34,783 nucleotides of DNA from Candidatus Acidianus copahuensis (lineage in GTDB: Archaea; Thermoproteota; Thermoprotei_A; Sulfolobales; Sulfolobaceae): contig NZ_JFZT01000059.1 of assembly GCF_000632495.1 (NCBI RefSeq), positions 1 through 34,783 on the forward strand, given 5' to 3'. The notes beneath the pieces were generated by a model. That model did no database searches. It was not told the DNA's origin and saw nothing but the letters and a program-made list of their open reading frames with translations. Below are positions 1-8,564 of the stretch, in pieces. Both the position numbers and the translations under genes were made by a program. The stretch's first letter is position 1. Each line of letters starts with the position of its first letter.

Positions 1-650
1 GTTAAGAGCAACATGGTCAAGGTCATCAGTGTGACCACACCTTTAGCAGTGGAAAACTCTCTGTAAAAGAGGCATATCTTTTTTAAAAATCACAACGTGG
101 GCACGTTCTAGAAGTGTACGCTGGGTTAACTACTTTAAACTCTTTTCCATACTTCTCCATTTACCATCTGAATATCTTCCTCATCTTGTAGAAGCTAACA
201 TCATGTAAGTGGAGGCGGAGGAATCTAGCTGAACGAGATACCAGTTGTTTGACATTTATGTCCTCCATAGCTAGACCGTCATAGTTCTCAGTGAAGAACT
301 TCCCTATCTTGAAGTACATGTCACGATGAAAGTTGTCTATCCTTTCGAAAGTTTTAGCTATCTTCACTCTCATCTTCTCTAAGTTTTTAGAACCCTCAAT
401 TTTCCTAGACTGAGACTGTTGGAATGTCTTTAATCTCTCTAGTTTTCTTTCGTATCTTTCATGGTTCTCGACGTAACGACCGTCGGATGTTGTGAGTAGC
501 CTATATACACCAACGTCTATACTCACTTTCCTTTCAGTCTTTTTCAATTAAGTGAACTCGTAGTCTTCGACGACGAATATCACGAAGATTTTACCAGGTT
601 TTGCTAACTTCACTTAGTATACCTTACTCAGAACTCAAGACCGTCTTCAT
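1..650 (-). pseudogene. tnpB: Decayed TnpB (IS200/IS605-type RNA-guided nuclease) gene
   Basis: Read leftward, this stretch encodes successive pieces of a TnpB protein. The longest intact piece (161-547) has the RuvC-I motif SIDVG, a coiled-coil-like basic region and the RuvC-II motif LAMEDINV. It ends in a stop after KMRKIFRW. Homology resumes in frame (EKYGKEFKVVNPAYTSRTCPRC, the first zinc-finger knuckle), then shifts frame in a run of A. It continues as FHC-stop-RCGHTDD, the second knuckle, and then DHVALN, the RuvC-III region. Upstream of 547 a piece reading KPGKIFVIFVV precedes another stop. At least three stops and one frameshift make this a dead gene. The window edge cuts the far end, so the right-end hairpin is not visible. 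Confidence 0.85.
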
Positions 651-703
651 CAATAGGTCGAGCAATTATCATCACAACTGATTGTTATTATATATAAGAA
701 AGT

Positions 704-2440
704 TTAAATATTCTCGTCCTTTTTTGTTAAACCTCTCTCTAGTTCACTAAAGTTATTTGGAGCGGAAAAGAAAACGGGAACGTCATGAGTTAGAGCTGCG
801 TTAAAACTCACTAGTAACCATTGCCCAACCTCTAGATCAATTGTTCTATCCATTATTGCATCGCTTATTCCAAACGTCTCAGCTATTAATTGTCTATCGT
901 ACGGTCTTGGTAGTGTACTTATAAAGTAAGTGTGAAGCTGTTGTAAAACGTTAGTATTTAGGTAGGCTAATCTCTGCGTACTGATTAATGCGTGTAAATG
1001 ATACTTTCTTCCGTGTCTAAGGAGTTTTTCAACTGCATTACTAGAAAGTTCGCTGTTGTCTTTTGACCTAGTATCAAAAGGTATGAATTCCTGAGCTTCA
1101 TCTAAAACGAAAAGTATAGGAGAAGAGGAAAAGAACCTTTTCCTTCTAGCCATAGTCAAGTTTATGAGTCTGGCTACGAGAGATCTAGATTCCTCAATGT
1201 TCGGCATCTCTACCACGAATAGATCTGGACCACCTTCACTGTCCAAGACATCTATTACCATTCTCTCCACATCGTATTCTTCTCCCTGTTCAGGCTCAAT
1301 TGATACGTACGCCTTAAGAGCGTTTATGAAGGAAAATATAGACGAAGTTTCCTTTAGACCACTGTCTTTTGCCATTTCCTCAACTTCATCTAATATAGGG
1401 GAAATGGAATTATCCGCTATGTCGTCTTTACTTAATTTATTCTTTCTCATCATTTCATCAATCTTCCTTAGAAGGTATCCAAAAAGAGGTCTTTGAGCAA
1501 CTGCAACATACTTGTCGGTAAGCTGAGAGTTTACCATGTCTATAACTTGCCCATATGTCAGATAACCGGAGTTCTCTGGTGGTACGTAAAGTTGGGTCAT
1601 CTTATTTGAGGAAAATATCTCCTGAACGCTATCGATAACTTTCTCCTTTAACTTCATCATTTCTTCAGGGATCACATGAGTTCTTAGGAATCTTCTGCTT
1701 GCATCTACCTTGTTTGCAGGGAGTCTATCTAACGTGATCAATCGTGAATTTCTTGTGAGTAGTTGATCTAGCAAGAGAACAGCATATTCCATTGATATGT
1801 CGAAAATAACTACTTTTACTCCTTTACTTAAGGCTCTTCTTATTATAACTGCAGATAGGTTTGACTTTCCTGAACCAGTGAATGCAAAAACACCTATGTG
1901 ATATGTTAAAGCTTTCTCTAGGTTTATAGTTAGGTCTAGATCTTCCCCAATTATTTTTCCAATATTTATCCCGTCTGGGATACATACGAATTGCTTGTAG
2001 GCATCTCTTGACAAAATATGGACGACACTACCTGGGATAGGAGGAACATAACCTTTGATAAATTTTCCTTGTCTTAAATTAAAGAGATATCCAACAGGAT
2101 ATGCGTAAACTTCTAACCATGATTCGCTTTCATCTTTCCCCCAACTTTCCTCAACTTTCCTCATTATCTCATCCCTAATCTCCTTAGGTATAGAACTGTC
2201 TAAGTTTATCATTCCGTAATGTACAGGGAGAAAGTCAGCGATCTCTAAAAGAAGGTAATCTTCCTCTAGCGTTTTAACACCTAATAGCTTTCCAATAGTG
2301 ATCTTTGCATTTAAAGGGAATTCTATCAAGAAATTTCTGAAGCTAACCGAACCTCTCCCATCAGCTGTTTGTCTAGTCACAACCTTAATTTCCCTAAGTC
2401 TACCAGTTATTGGTTCAAAGAAATTTCCTTCCATTTTCAA
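704..2440 (-). CDS. HerA-like DNA-translocating ATPase (HerA/FtsK superfamily)
   Basis: A 578-residue protein with an N-terminal beta-rich domain of about 180 residues and a RecA-like motor. Walker A is FTGSGKS (residues 187-193). Walker B is FVLDEAQEF (444-452). A conserved RHGRKYHLHALISTQR segment follows at 475-490. HerA proteins form hexamers that pump duplex DNA and work with the NurA nuclease. The gene starts 26 bases inside the end of the NurA-like gene (start 2440, or ATG 2434), so the two are probably translated together. The sequence differs from the Mre11-Rad50-linked HerA of Sulfolobus as I remember it, and no mre11 or rad50 lies here, so this is probably a second, paralogous pair. 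The role is inferred; the ATPase family is clear. Confidence 0.85.
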   Translation of the reverse strand: MKMEGNFFEPITGRLREIKVVTRQTADGRGSVSFRNFLIEFPLNAKITIGKLLGVKTLEEDYLLLEIADFLPVHYGMINLDSSIPKEIRDEIMRKVEESWGKDESESWLEVYAYPVGYLFNLRQGKFIKGYVPPIPGSVVHILSRDAYKQFVCIPDGINIGKIIGEDLDLTINLEKALTYHIGVFAFTGSGKSNLSAVIIRRALSKGVKVVIFDISMEYAVLLLDQLLTRNSRLITLDRLPANKVDASRRFLRTHVIPEEMMKLKEKVIDSVQEIFSSNKMTQLYVPPENSGYLTYGQVIDMVNSQLTDKYVAVAQRPLFGYLLRKIDEMMRKNKLSKDDIADNSISPILDEVEEMAKDSGLKETSSIFSFINALKAYVSIEPEQGEEYDVERMVIDVLDSEGGPDLFVVEMPNIEESRSLVARLINLTMARRKRFFSSSPILFVLDEAQEFIPFDTRSKDNSELSSNAVEKLLRHGRKYHLHALISTQRLAYLNTNVLQQLHTYFISTLPRPYDRQLIAETFGISDAIMDRTIDLEVGQWLLVSFNAALTHDVPVFFSAPNNFSELERGLTKKDENI

Positions 2441-3119
2441 TCATACTTCTGAAATCTCTATACTTTATATTCTTCCAGATATAGTCCATTCCCTTAGATC
2501 TTCTATCTCTGTAGTACTTTGCTAGTTTATCGGCTAGGAAAAGCGGATAATTATAACCTAGTGATTCTGGTATAGGTTCTTCCGATAGAGAATAGAGAAG
2601 AGATGATACAAGTTGTAAATCATCAACGTTAGTTTCAAACATAAATGTCCATCTTAAGAAGTTGAAGTAACCCCTTACGATTTCTCCATCCTTTTCCTCA
2701 ATCCCAATCCAAGGAGGAGGGTAACTATTCAAGGAAGCTCTCTTTTTTTGTTCAAAGTCCTTAACTATTCCTATAACCCTATTAGGAATTCCTAATCTAA
2801 CATCCATAGATATTTTTCTATCCATGAGGACTAAGTCCGTTCCTAGTTCATTCGCTAGGTTATATTCCATATTCCTCATAACCTCTTCACCCTCGCCTTC
2901 AACTATTGTTTCCTTTACAATATTAGAAATCATACGCATGTTAGTTAAGCTAAATATTACGCCAACTGCCACAACAATAGACACTTTTCCCTCATCAGTT
3001 ACAACCTCGTGAAGGCTTCCATCTATTGCCACAATTCTGTCGAAAGGATATTTATCTAGTTTTAGTAACTTTATAAACGTGATTGACACTCCTCTCTCAC
3101 TTATAACAGATGTTTTCAT
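2415..3119 (-). CDS. NurA-like nuclease partner of the HerA-like ATPase
   Basis: A 234-residue protein with NurA hallmarks. AIDGS at 31-35 gives the first metal-binding aspartate (D33). LVLMD at 96-100 is the second aspartate strand. The C-terminal pattern NYPLFLADKL (190-199) matches the NurA YP...L..A motif. NurA is a manganese-dependent single-strand endonuclease and 5' exonuclease that binds HerA for DNA end resection. The protein is shorter than typical NurA (about 330 residues). It is the first gene of a two-gene operon. Its start region overlaps the divergent regulator gene by 41 bases if ATG 3119 is used; an in-frame GTG at 3089 would shorten the overlap. Family assignment is good; nuclease activity is inferred. 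Confidence 0.7.
   Translation of the reverse strand: MKTSVISERGVSITFIKLLKLDKYPFDRIVAIDGSLHEVVTDEGKVSIVVAVGVIFSLTNMRMISNIVKETIVEGEGEEVMRNMEYNLANELGTDLVLMDRKISMDVRLGIPNRVIGIVKDFEQKKRASLNSYPPPWIGIEEKDGEIVRGYFNFLRWTFMFETNVDDLQLVSSLLYSLSEEPIPESLGYNYPLFLADKLAKYYRDRRSKGMDYIWKNIKYRDFRSMIENGRKFL
3048..3056 (+). promoter_or_regulatory. TATA-like element of the thiR gene
   Basis: The run ATATTTATC is centred 27 bases before GTG 3079, the usual spacing for leaderless transcription in Sulfolobales. It lies within the coding region of the NurA-like gene on the other strand. Confidence 0.5.
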
Positions 3120-3996
3120 TCCAAATATTAGAGCTTTGGAAGCGAAAAGACTTAGATCTATGGGAATGAGCCAGAGCAGAATTGCTGTAAGTATTGGCGT
3201 TACACAACCAGCAGTTAAACAGTATTTAGATGTTGAGGAAAGGTTTTACTTTGAAAAACTGCTAGAATTAGGTTTAACCCCAGAGGAGGTAAACAAATTC
3301 TTAGACTCTCTTACTGAAATCCTGCTTGGTAATGACATAAAGGCTTCAATGGATTACGTAACTTCCTTCGGCTTAATGAATTTGAGCAGATTAAAGTTCT
3401 GCAAGTTTCACAGGTCAATGGATCCTAGAATACCGCAGGAGTGTAGCATTTGTGAGGATCTCTTTAAAGAGGATGAGGAAGAGGAAATGTACGTGGCCCT
3501 TTCCATGATACAGAACGAGATTATCTCCCCTCTCATACCAGAGGTAATGAGCAACTTAGCATTTGCAAAGAGGGGAGCTAAAGACATAAATGACGTTATT
3601 GCAGTTGCTGGTAGAATAACCAAAATTAGGGGAATTCCAACTCCAGCCTCTAAAGCGTTATGGGGTTCAAGTAAACATCTAGCTCAGATTTTGATAAGTA
3701 TAGGAAAGATATGTCCAGAGATTAGATCTGTAATGAATATAAAATACGATGAAAAAGTTATGGTTTCAATGAAAGATATTGGCTTTAAAATAGCTGTTGT
3801 AGGTCCAACAGACTTAGCCACAAACGATAGAATAGCTGAACTAGTTTCCTCAGCTTATAGTCAAGGTATTGATGCAGTTGTTCATTTAGGTGGAAAAGGC
3901 GTTGAACCAAACACTTATATCTTTGGTAAAACGCCTATTGAAGTGGTTAAGAAGGTTTTAGAAATAGCTAGAAAATATAGAGAGTCAAATAATTAA
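3079..3996 (+). CDS. thiR: ThiR-type regulator: HTH fused to ThiN-like domain
   Basis: A 305-residue two-domain protein. Residues 18-51 form a helix-turn-helix (MSQSRIAVSIGVTQPAVKQY). A CKFH...CSIC cluster (108-125) could bind a metal. The C-terminal part, from about 170, resembles ThiN, the archaeal thiamine-phosphate synthase fold (AVAGRITKIRG, SSKHLAQ, HLGGKGVEPNTYIFG). HTH-ThiN fusions are known archaeal repressors of thiamine genes, with ThiN serving as the sensor of thiamine phosphates. No thiamine gene lies nearby, so its targets must be elsewhere. The GTG start at 3079 is supported by a TATA-like element (3048-3055) 27 bases upstream, which lies inside the divergent NurA-like gene. 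Whether the ThiN domain keeps catalysis cannot be judged here. Confidence 0.82.
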   Translation: MIDTPLSLITDVFIPNIRALEAKRLRSMGMSQSRIAVSIGVTQPAVKQYLDVEERFYFEKLLELGLTPEEVNKFLDSLTEILLGNDIKASMDYVTSFGLMNLSRLKFCKFHRSMDPRIPQECSICEDLFKEDEEEEMYVALSMIQNEIISPLIPEVMSNLAFAKRGAKDINDVIAVAGRITKIRGIPTPASKALWGSSKHLAQILISIGKICPEIRSVMNIKYDEKVMVSMKDIGFKIAVVGPTDLATNDRIAELVSSAYSQGIDAVVHLGGKGVEPNTYIFGKTPIEVVKKVLEIARKYRESNN

Positions 3997-4011
3997 CGAG
4001 AGAAGAAAACT

Positions 4012-6471
4012 TTACGCTGTATTTCTCTCTCCAGGCCACCAATTATACTTCTTTAAGATTGACATTATGGCGGGAACTAAAATAGGCCTTACTATAAATG
4101 TGTCGAAAAGAACGGAAAATCCGACGCTAAATCCTATCTCTTGAAGGAATCTCATGTCGGCAGTAACTAATGAAAAAAACGCTCCTGATAGTATTAGTCC
4201 AGCAGCAGTTACTACGAGTCCAGTATTTTTTACTCCAGCTACTATTCTATCATCTTCGTTTGTCTTTCTTTCCTCTCTTATACGTAAAACGATAAACAGA
4301 TCATAGTCTATTCCAAGACTGAAAAGAATTGCAAATACAATCAATGGAGATAGCCAATACACTGAGCCAAAGACTATATCCATAACCCCAACGCCAACTA
4401 GGGAGCTAATAGCTAGAGTGAAGACTAACCTTAATGGAATAACTATTGATCTTAGGACTAGGAAAAGGTAAGCAGCTATCGCAATAATTGTTAATGGTAA
4501 AACAAAAGAGAAGTATATTCCTACGGTGTTATTTACAATGTCTATCCTGTTTGCGTTACTACCTCCAACCATAAATCCTTGATTTATCAAGTATTGGGTA
4601 AAGTTTATGGCCTTACTGCTAAACACTGGATAAGGTATAAGGGCTTCAACGTAACTATAGTTATGAGAGTAATAAAGATCAGTAACGTAACTAGGCTTAG
4701 GTATAATAAAAGTACCAAGAGATGCCGGCCCGTAAGCTAAACCTCCTGATCTAATAACTTCTTGGCTAACCAACGCTATATTGGCATAGGTAGAGTTTGG
4801 ATTTCCTTTAAAAAGAATATAGTCTGTACTATAGTTAAACATAGATGAAAGAAATTTCTCTCCCTCTACCGTCTCAGAAGTTGATGGGACAATTTCAGTG
4901 AACGCTACATTTGTTGGATGATCCTTAATCACAAAGAACGAACCTATTACAAGGATAACCATTAAGGCAAGTATTAGATATTTCCATTTAATAGCAAATT
5001 TTGCCGATTTTTCAAGATATTTTTGCCTAGCATCAATAGGATTTGGTACCTCTTTTCTAGGGAATCCCAACCATTTTATAGGCAAAATCTTAAGCATGGA
5101 AAAGGTGAAAAGTATTGCAGGGATAAGAGAGGATAATGATGCCACAACTAGAGCTTCACCGATATTCCTCAAAAGAGGAGACGTAGATAATATAAACGTT
5201 GAGAACGCTAAGGTTATTGAAAGTCCACTAAACGTGGCTCCTCTACCTGCAGTTTTAAGGGCTACTGTTAACGGGTTTTTAGTTCCTTTTCTTAACTCCT
5301 CAAAATACCTATACATCAATAGAATCGAATAGTCAATAGTTATTCCGAAAACTATGGGAGGTATAACTAGGCCAGAAATGTAGTAAATAGAGTAACCGAA
5401 CAATGTTAAGGAGTATAGAACCGAATATCCTATCACTAGACCTATGACTGCGCTAGAGATAAGCAAGAGTATAGGAAGAAGACTTCTTAAAAGTATTGCT
5501 AGAAGAAACCCAACTAGGGCAACTGTAACTACATCAATTACCTCTATGTCTTTTCCAGTGTAATATGCGGACTGGGCGTAAATCGGAAAGTGCCCAGTTA
5601 CTAGACCATTAACAGACTGGATAAATTGCTGGACTTTAGTCAGGCTCTCATTCCTAGGTACTGTCACTATAAAGAGCCACGAATCTCCTCTATGAAAATT
5701 ACTAATTGTTATCGGAGGAGGTTTAACTATTTGTTCAACTCTCATCAAAACATAAGATCTAGGATTCTCTATCGCCTCTTCAGGTAGCGAAATTCCAGAA
5801 ACTTTCTTAATAACAAGAGAATAGTTTGAGAAAGTATTTAGAAAATCTTTAATTAAGGAAGAATTGGTGTAATTTGAAAAAGAGAAAAATAAGACAAAAG
5901 GATCTTTAAATGTCTTGTAACCAGCAATTCCAGCGTAGGTTAAGTTATGCCCTTCATAATTTTTTAGGAATTCTTGCAGATACGTTGTGTTTCTTACTTC
6001 TTTTCCAAGAGGGAATCCATATGTTACGTTTAATTGATATTCAAACCAAGATAAATTTTGAAGAAGTATTTCTCTAGTTTTTACTGCATTAACATATATA
6101 TTATGAAGCGGCAATAGTTCTTTTGTGTAGTTTTCAACTATAGGATTTATTGTAGAGAAATACGTTTTATTTTCTTGGCTTATAATATTAAAAGGATTTA
6201 TCACTACCGCATCTTCTAGGATTTTTGCTTTACTCTCTACTTGTTCTAAAGACGTGTTGTAACTGCCATTTACAATGACGAAAATCTCTGATCTTTGAGT
6301 TAGGTTAAAGTACTCTTTCATGATATCGTTAACTTTTACGCTCTGATATGCAGTGGTTAGAAATGGCGAGTCGCTATAGACGAAGTGATTTTGTATACCT
6401 ATTATAAATGGAGAAAGAGTTGCAACAATTACCAGCCAAGGTAAAATAAGCAAAACAGCTCTTCTTGACAT
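4012..6471 (-). CDS. RND/MMPL-family membrane transporter
   Basis: An 819-residue protein with the duplicated RND layout. It has one N-terminal membrane helix (about 7-25), a large external domain rich in N-glycosylation sequons (about 30-300), and a cluster of membrane helices (about 310-470). A second external domain (about 510-640) and a second helix cluster (about 650-800) follow. The family signature G-x-DY appears in both halves: ITIDYSILL near residue 376 and LGIDYDLF near residue 719. The acidic residues there carry protons in MMPL transporters. Bacterial relatives export lipids or other hydrophobic molecules. A role in moving archaeal lipids or surface components is only a guess. The gene is monocistronic, convergent with thiR (15 bases between stops) and divergent from the next gene. 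Confidence 0.85.
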   Translation of the reverse strand: MSRRAVLLILPWLVIVATLSPFIIGIQNHFVYSDSPFLTTAYQSVKVNDIMKEYFNLTQRSEIFVIVNGSYNTSLEQVESKAKILEDAVVINPFNIISQENKTYFSTINPIVENYTKELLPLHNIYVNAVKTREILLQNLSWFEYQLNVTYGFPLGKEVRNTTYLQEFLKNYEGHNLTYAGIAGYKTFKDPFVLFFSFSNYTNSSLIKDFLNTFSNYSLVIKKVSGISLPEEAIENPRSYVLMRVEQIVKPPPITISNFHRGDSWLFIVTVPRNESLTKVQQFIQSVNGLVTGHFPIYAQSAYYTGKDIEVIDVVTVALVGFLLAILLRSLLPILLLISSAVIGLVIGYSVLYSLTLFGYSIYYISGLVIPPIVFGITIDYSILLMYRYFEELRKGTKNPLTVALKTAGRGATFSGLSITLAFSTFILSTSPLLRNIGEALVVASLSSLIPAILFTFSMLKILPIKWLGFPRKEVPNPIDARQKYLEKSAKFAIKWKYLILALMVILVIGSFFVIKDHPTNVAFTEIVPSTSETVEGEKFLSSMFNYSTDYILFKGNPNSTYANIALVSQEVIRSGGLAYGPASLGTFIIPKPSYVTDLYYSHNYSYVEALIPYPVFSSKAINFTQYLINQGFMVGGSNANRIDIVNNTVGIYFSFVLPLTIIAIAAYLFLVLRSIVIPLRLVFTLAISSLVGVGVMDIVFGSVYWLSPLIVFAILFSLGIDYDLFIVLRIREERKTNEDDRIVAGVKNTGLVVTAAGLILSGAFFSLVTADMRFLQEIGFSVGFSVLFDTFIVRPILVPAIMSILKKYNWWPGERNTA

Positions 6472-6564
6472 AATAAAAATAACTTTTTACTCTCGATAAA
6501 ACAGTTGTGGAAATACCAGTTTAATATATGGAACACATTTATCTTAAAAATACGCGATAACATT

Positions 6565-6723
6565 ATGCCCTCTTTGGAAGACGCATTAATACTCCTAGAA
6601 GAAGTTGAAAAAATAATAAATGAATATGAGCCAAGGAAAGAAGATAAAGATAAGCTAGATAAGTTATTAGGAAAAAACATGAAAATTGAGGCAGAAGTAT
6701 ATGTAAAGTATATAAGCGTTTGA
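6565..6723 (+). CDS. Small acidic/basic helical protein, unknown function
   Basis: A 52-residue protein beginning MPSLEDALILLEEVEKIINEY, largely helical and highly charged, without cysteines or membrane segments. I chose ATG 6565 over a longer open frame beginning at 6505. TATA-like sequences lie at 6521-6529 and 6536-6546, inside that longer frame, and would place the transcript start close to 6565. It is the first gene of a rightward run and sits 16 bases before the next one. I do not recognise a family. Confidence 0.6.
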   Translation: MPSLEDALILLEEVEKIINEYEPRKEDKDKLDKLLGKNMKIEAEVYVKYISV

Positions 6724-6739
6724 AATCAATTTATTTTTT

Positions 6740-7342
6740 GTGCTGTACGAGATATCAATAGATAATTTAAATTCAGAGAATAGGTTTCTCACAGAGTCTG
6801 GGCATATAGCGTCAATCTCAAATTCCTTAAAAGAGGAATTAGAGGGATTAAATGTAAATATTGATAGATTTTCTGAAGCTGTTATCGATTTCCTAAAGGA
6901 CGATAGTAAGATCTATTCAACATACATGAAGCCCATAAAGGTTACGGGTAATTGTCCAATTTTCACAAGGGTTTTAGATTTATGGATTACGCATACAGCA
7001 GGTCAAACTCACGTAATAACCCTCGTGTCAAACTATGGAGATATAAGCGAAGTAATGTTTGTAGATCCTATAGTATTTAACTATGCATCAGAGAAAATAA
7101 TGGATATAGCCTCATCAAGCGAGTGCATGGAATTATCTATGCCTTTTCCATATAAGTTCGTAGTATTTGAAACTTTCAATGCCTTTTCTAAAAAGTTCTC
7201 AACCGACTTTTTAGGAGTTATAGGGCATAGGGAAAAGTATTTGATGGCTTACAAGTCAACTAAGGCTATAATGTGGAAGGTTGAGTCTACTAAAGTTGAC
7301 TATCTAGGAAACTTCCATGATTCAATGATTAGAAATTTATAG
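6740..7342 (+). CDS. Conserved-looking hypothetical protein
   Basis: A 200-residue soluble protein with a GTG start at 6740. It has a mixed alpha/beta appearance with one GNCPIFTR segment and two isolated cysteines (about residues 73 and 128). I see no signal peptide, membrane helix or nucleotide-binding loop. It follows the 52-residue gene closely and precedes the membrane metalloprotease gene by 17 bases, so it probably belongs to the same transcript. I do not recognise a family and infer no function. Confidence 0.7.
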   Translation: MLYEISIDNLNSENRFLTESGHIASISNSLKEELEGLNVNIDRFSEAVIDFLKDDSKIYSTYMKPIKVTGNCPIFTRVLDLWITHTAGQTHVITLVSNYGDISEVMFVDPIVFNYASEKIMDIASSSECMELSMPFPYKFVVFETFNAFSKKFSTDFLGVIGHREKYLMAYKSTKAIMWKVESTKVDYLGNFHDSMIRNL

Positions 7343-7359
7343 CTATCATCAATATTATC

Positions 7360-8010
7360 ATGGTTATCTTGAGTAGAAAGCTAGAGTATTGGGAATACGA
7401 GTTCAGGAACTTGAGCGAAATAACTTCAATATTGTTAGCAGTATTTTCTGTTGCGGTTGTTGGGATAAGAAACTTAATAGCCGCCCTAGTGACTACACAC
7501 GTGATAACTACATTTGACTTTATAGGAGGCTTCATATTTCCAGTAGTAGCTGCTGTATTGGCTATAATTCCTCACGAAATTGCTCACAGACAGGTCGCAA
7601 GAAGATATGGTTGCTATTCTAGGTTTACTCTGAGCTTTACAGGCTTTCTTGCTACTACAATCATTAACTTGATAGCCTTCTTCGGACTTGTATTTTTCTC
7701 TGGTTATACGCTAATAGCTTGTAGGTTTTTCTCAGCTGATAATGAGATTAATGGAAAAACTGCCGCTGCAGGTCCTGCTACAAATATAGCTTTAGCTTTA
7801 CTATTTTACGTTCTTTCTCATGTAACTCCGTTCTTCTTACTTAACCTATTCTTCTTTTACGTTAGCGCGTTCAACGCATTTGTAGCATTCTTTAACTTGT
7901 TACCTTTCTGGGTATTGGATGGATTAAAGGTATTTAAGTGGAATATTGCGGTCTGGGCAATAATGATAGTAATCTCTTTAGCTATTATGTTTCTTACAGG
8001 TCAGATATGA
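7360..8010 (+). CDS. M50/S2P-like intramembrane zinc metalloprotease
   Basis: A 216-residue polytopic membrane protein with about six hydrophobic segments. The zinc motif HEIAH is at residues 72-76, in a membrane helix. GKTAAAGPATNIALA (132-146) matches the conserved G-x-x-x-N-P region of site-2 proteases. NLLPFWVLDGLKV (179-191) carries the third zinc ligand (D187), as in the family's N-x-x-P-x-x-x-LDG motif. Such enzymes cut substrate helices within the membrane, usually to release regulators. It is short and has no PDZ domain, as is common in archaea. Its stop codon overlaps the start of the rhomboid gene (ATGA), so the two proteases are probably made together. Confidence 0.85.
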   Translation: MVILSRKLEYWEYEFRNLSEITSILLAVFSVAVVGIRNLIAALVTTHVITTFDFIGGFIFPVVAAVLAIIPHEIAHRQVARRYGCYSRFTLSFTGFLATTIINLIAFFGLVFFSGYTLIACRFFSADNEINGKTAAAGPATNIALALLFYVLSHVTPFFLLNLFFFYVSAFNAFVAFFNLLPFWVLDGLKVFKWNIAVWAIMIVISLAIMFLTGQI

Positions 8011-8564
8011 AACCAACTATTGTGATTATGGCTTTAGTTGTCTTAGGATATGTAGTCGGAGTTATAACGTCTAACTTTTATCCGTCGATCTTTTTTTATC
8101 TTATACAAGTTAACTACTTGGTCTTCCAAGGCTATTACTTGTCACTTGTAACGTCTATCTTTGTTACTAATAGCCTTCTAGATTTTTCTCTGAACTTCTT
8201 AGCTTTGGCAGTGATCTACGCGTTATTTAGATCGAAAGCGGGAAAGATTGAATACTTGGTCTTCTTCTTCTCAGGTATCCTAGGAAATATCCTTAGTCTT
8301 TTCCTATTTCCCCCATTAGTTGCCTCTGAGGGAGCTTCTGGGGGAATATTTGGAGTTTTTGCCTTTTATTTAGTAGACGATATGCTTGAACTACATAGAT
8401 TTGACTGGAATGATCTTGGAATCCTTCTCTTTGTCTTCATAGCAAGCGATATATTACCTAACGTGGACTACTTTGCTCATATAGGAGGCATCTTAGGAGG
8501 AGTAATACTTGCAGTTTTAGCTGATCGGCTTAATAGAGGTAAGAGAGAATCTTGGAGAATATGA
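8007..8564 (+). CDS. Rhomboid-family intramembrane serine protease
   Basis: A 185-residue protein with about six membrane helices. The catalytic serine lies in GASGGIFG (S111) and the catalytic histidine in FAHIGGILGG (H158). An asparagine at about 63 (LNFLAL) fits the oxyanion position in helix 2. I chose ATG 8007 because it overlaps the previous stop by four bases; a longer frame from 7938 lies wholly inside the upstream gene. Rhomboids cleave membrane helices near helix-breaking residues. Pairing with an S2P-like protease in one operon suggests sequential cleavage of one substrate, but that is inference. Confidence 0.9.
   Translation: MKPTIVIMALVVLGYVVGVITSNFYPSIFFYLIQVNYLVFQGYYLSLVTSIFVTNSLLDFSLNFLALAVIYALFRSKAGKIEYLVFFFSGILGNILSLFLFPPLVASEGASGGIFGVFAFYLVDDMLELHRFDWNDLGILLFVFIASDILPNVDYFAHIGGILGGVILAVLADRLNRGKRESWRI

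Noticed and set aside
1164..1496. Open frame on the plus strand inside the HerA-like gene
   Set aside because: It is the shadow of a strongly coding minus-strand gene with Walker motifs; its own translation is low in complexity and has no family pattern.
704..3996. A HerA-based antiviral defence island
   Set aside because: No Sir2, DUF4297 or other known defence partner lies beside the HerA-like gene; its neighbour is a NurA-like nuclease and a metabolic regulator, so only a DNA-processing pair can be supported.
6429..6680. Minus-strand open frame between the RND gene and the next gene
   Set aside because: Its translation is serine/phenylalanine-rich, as expected for the shadow of a charged helical gene at 6565-6723, and it overlaps the RND start.
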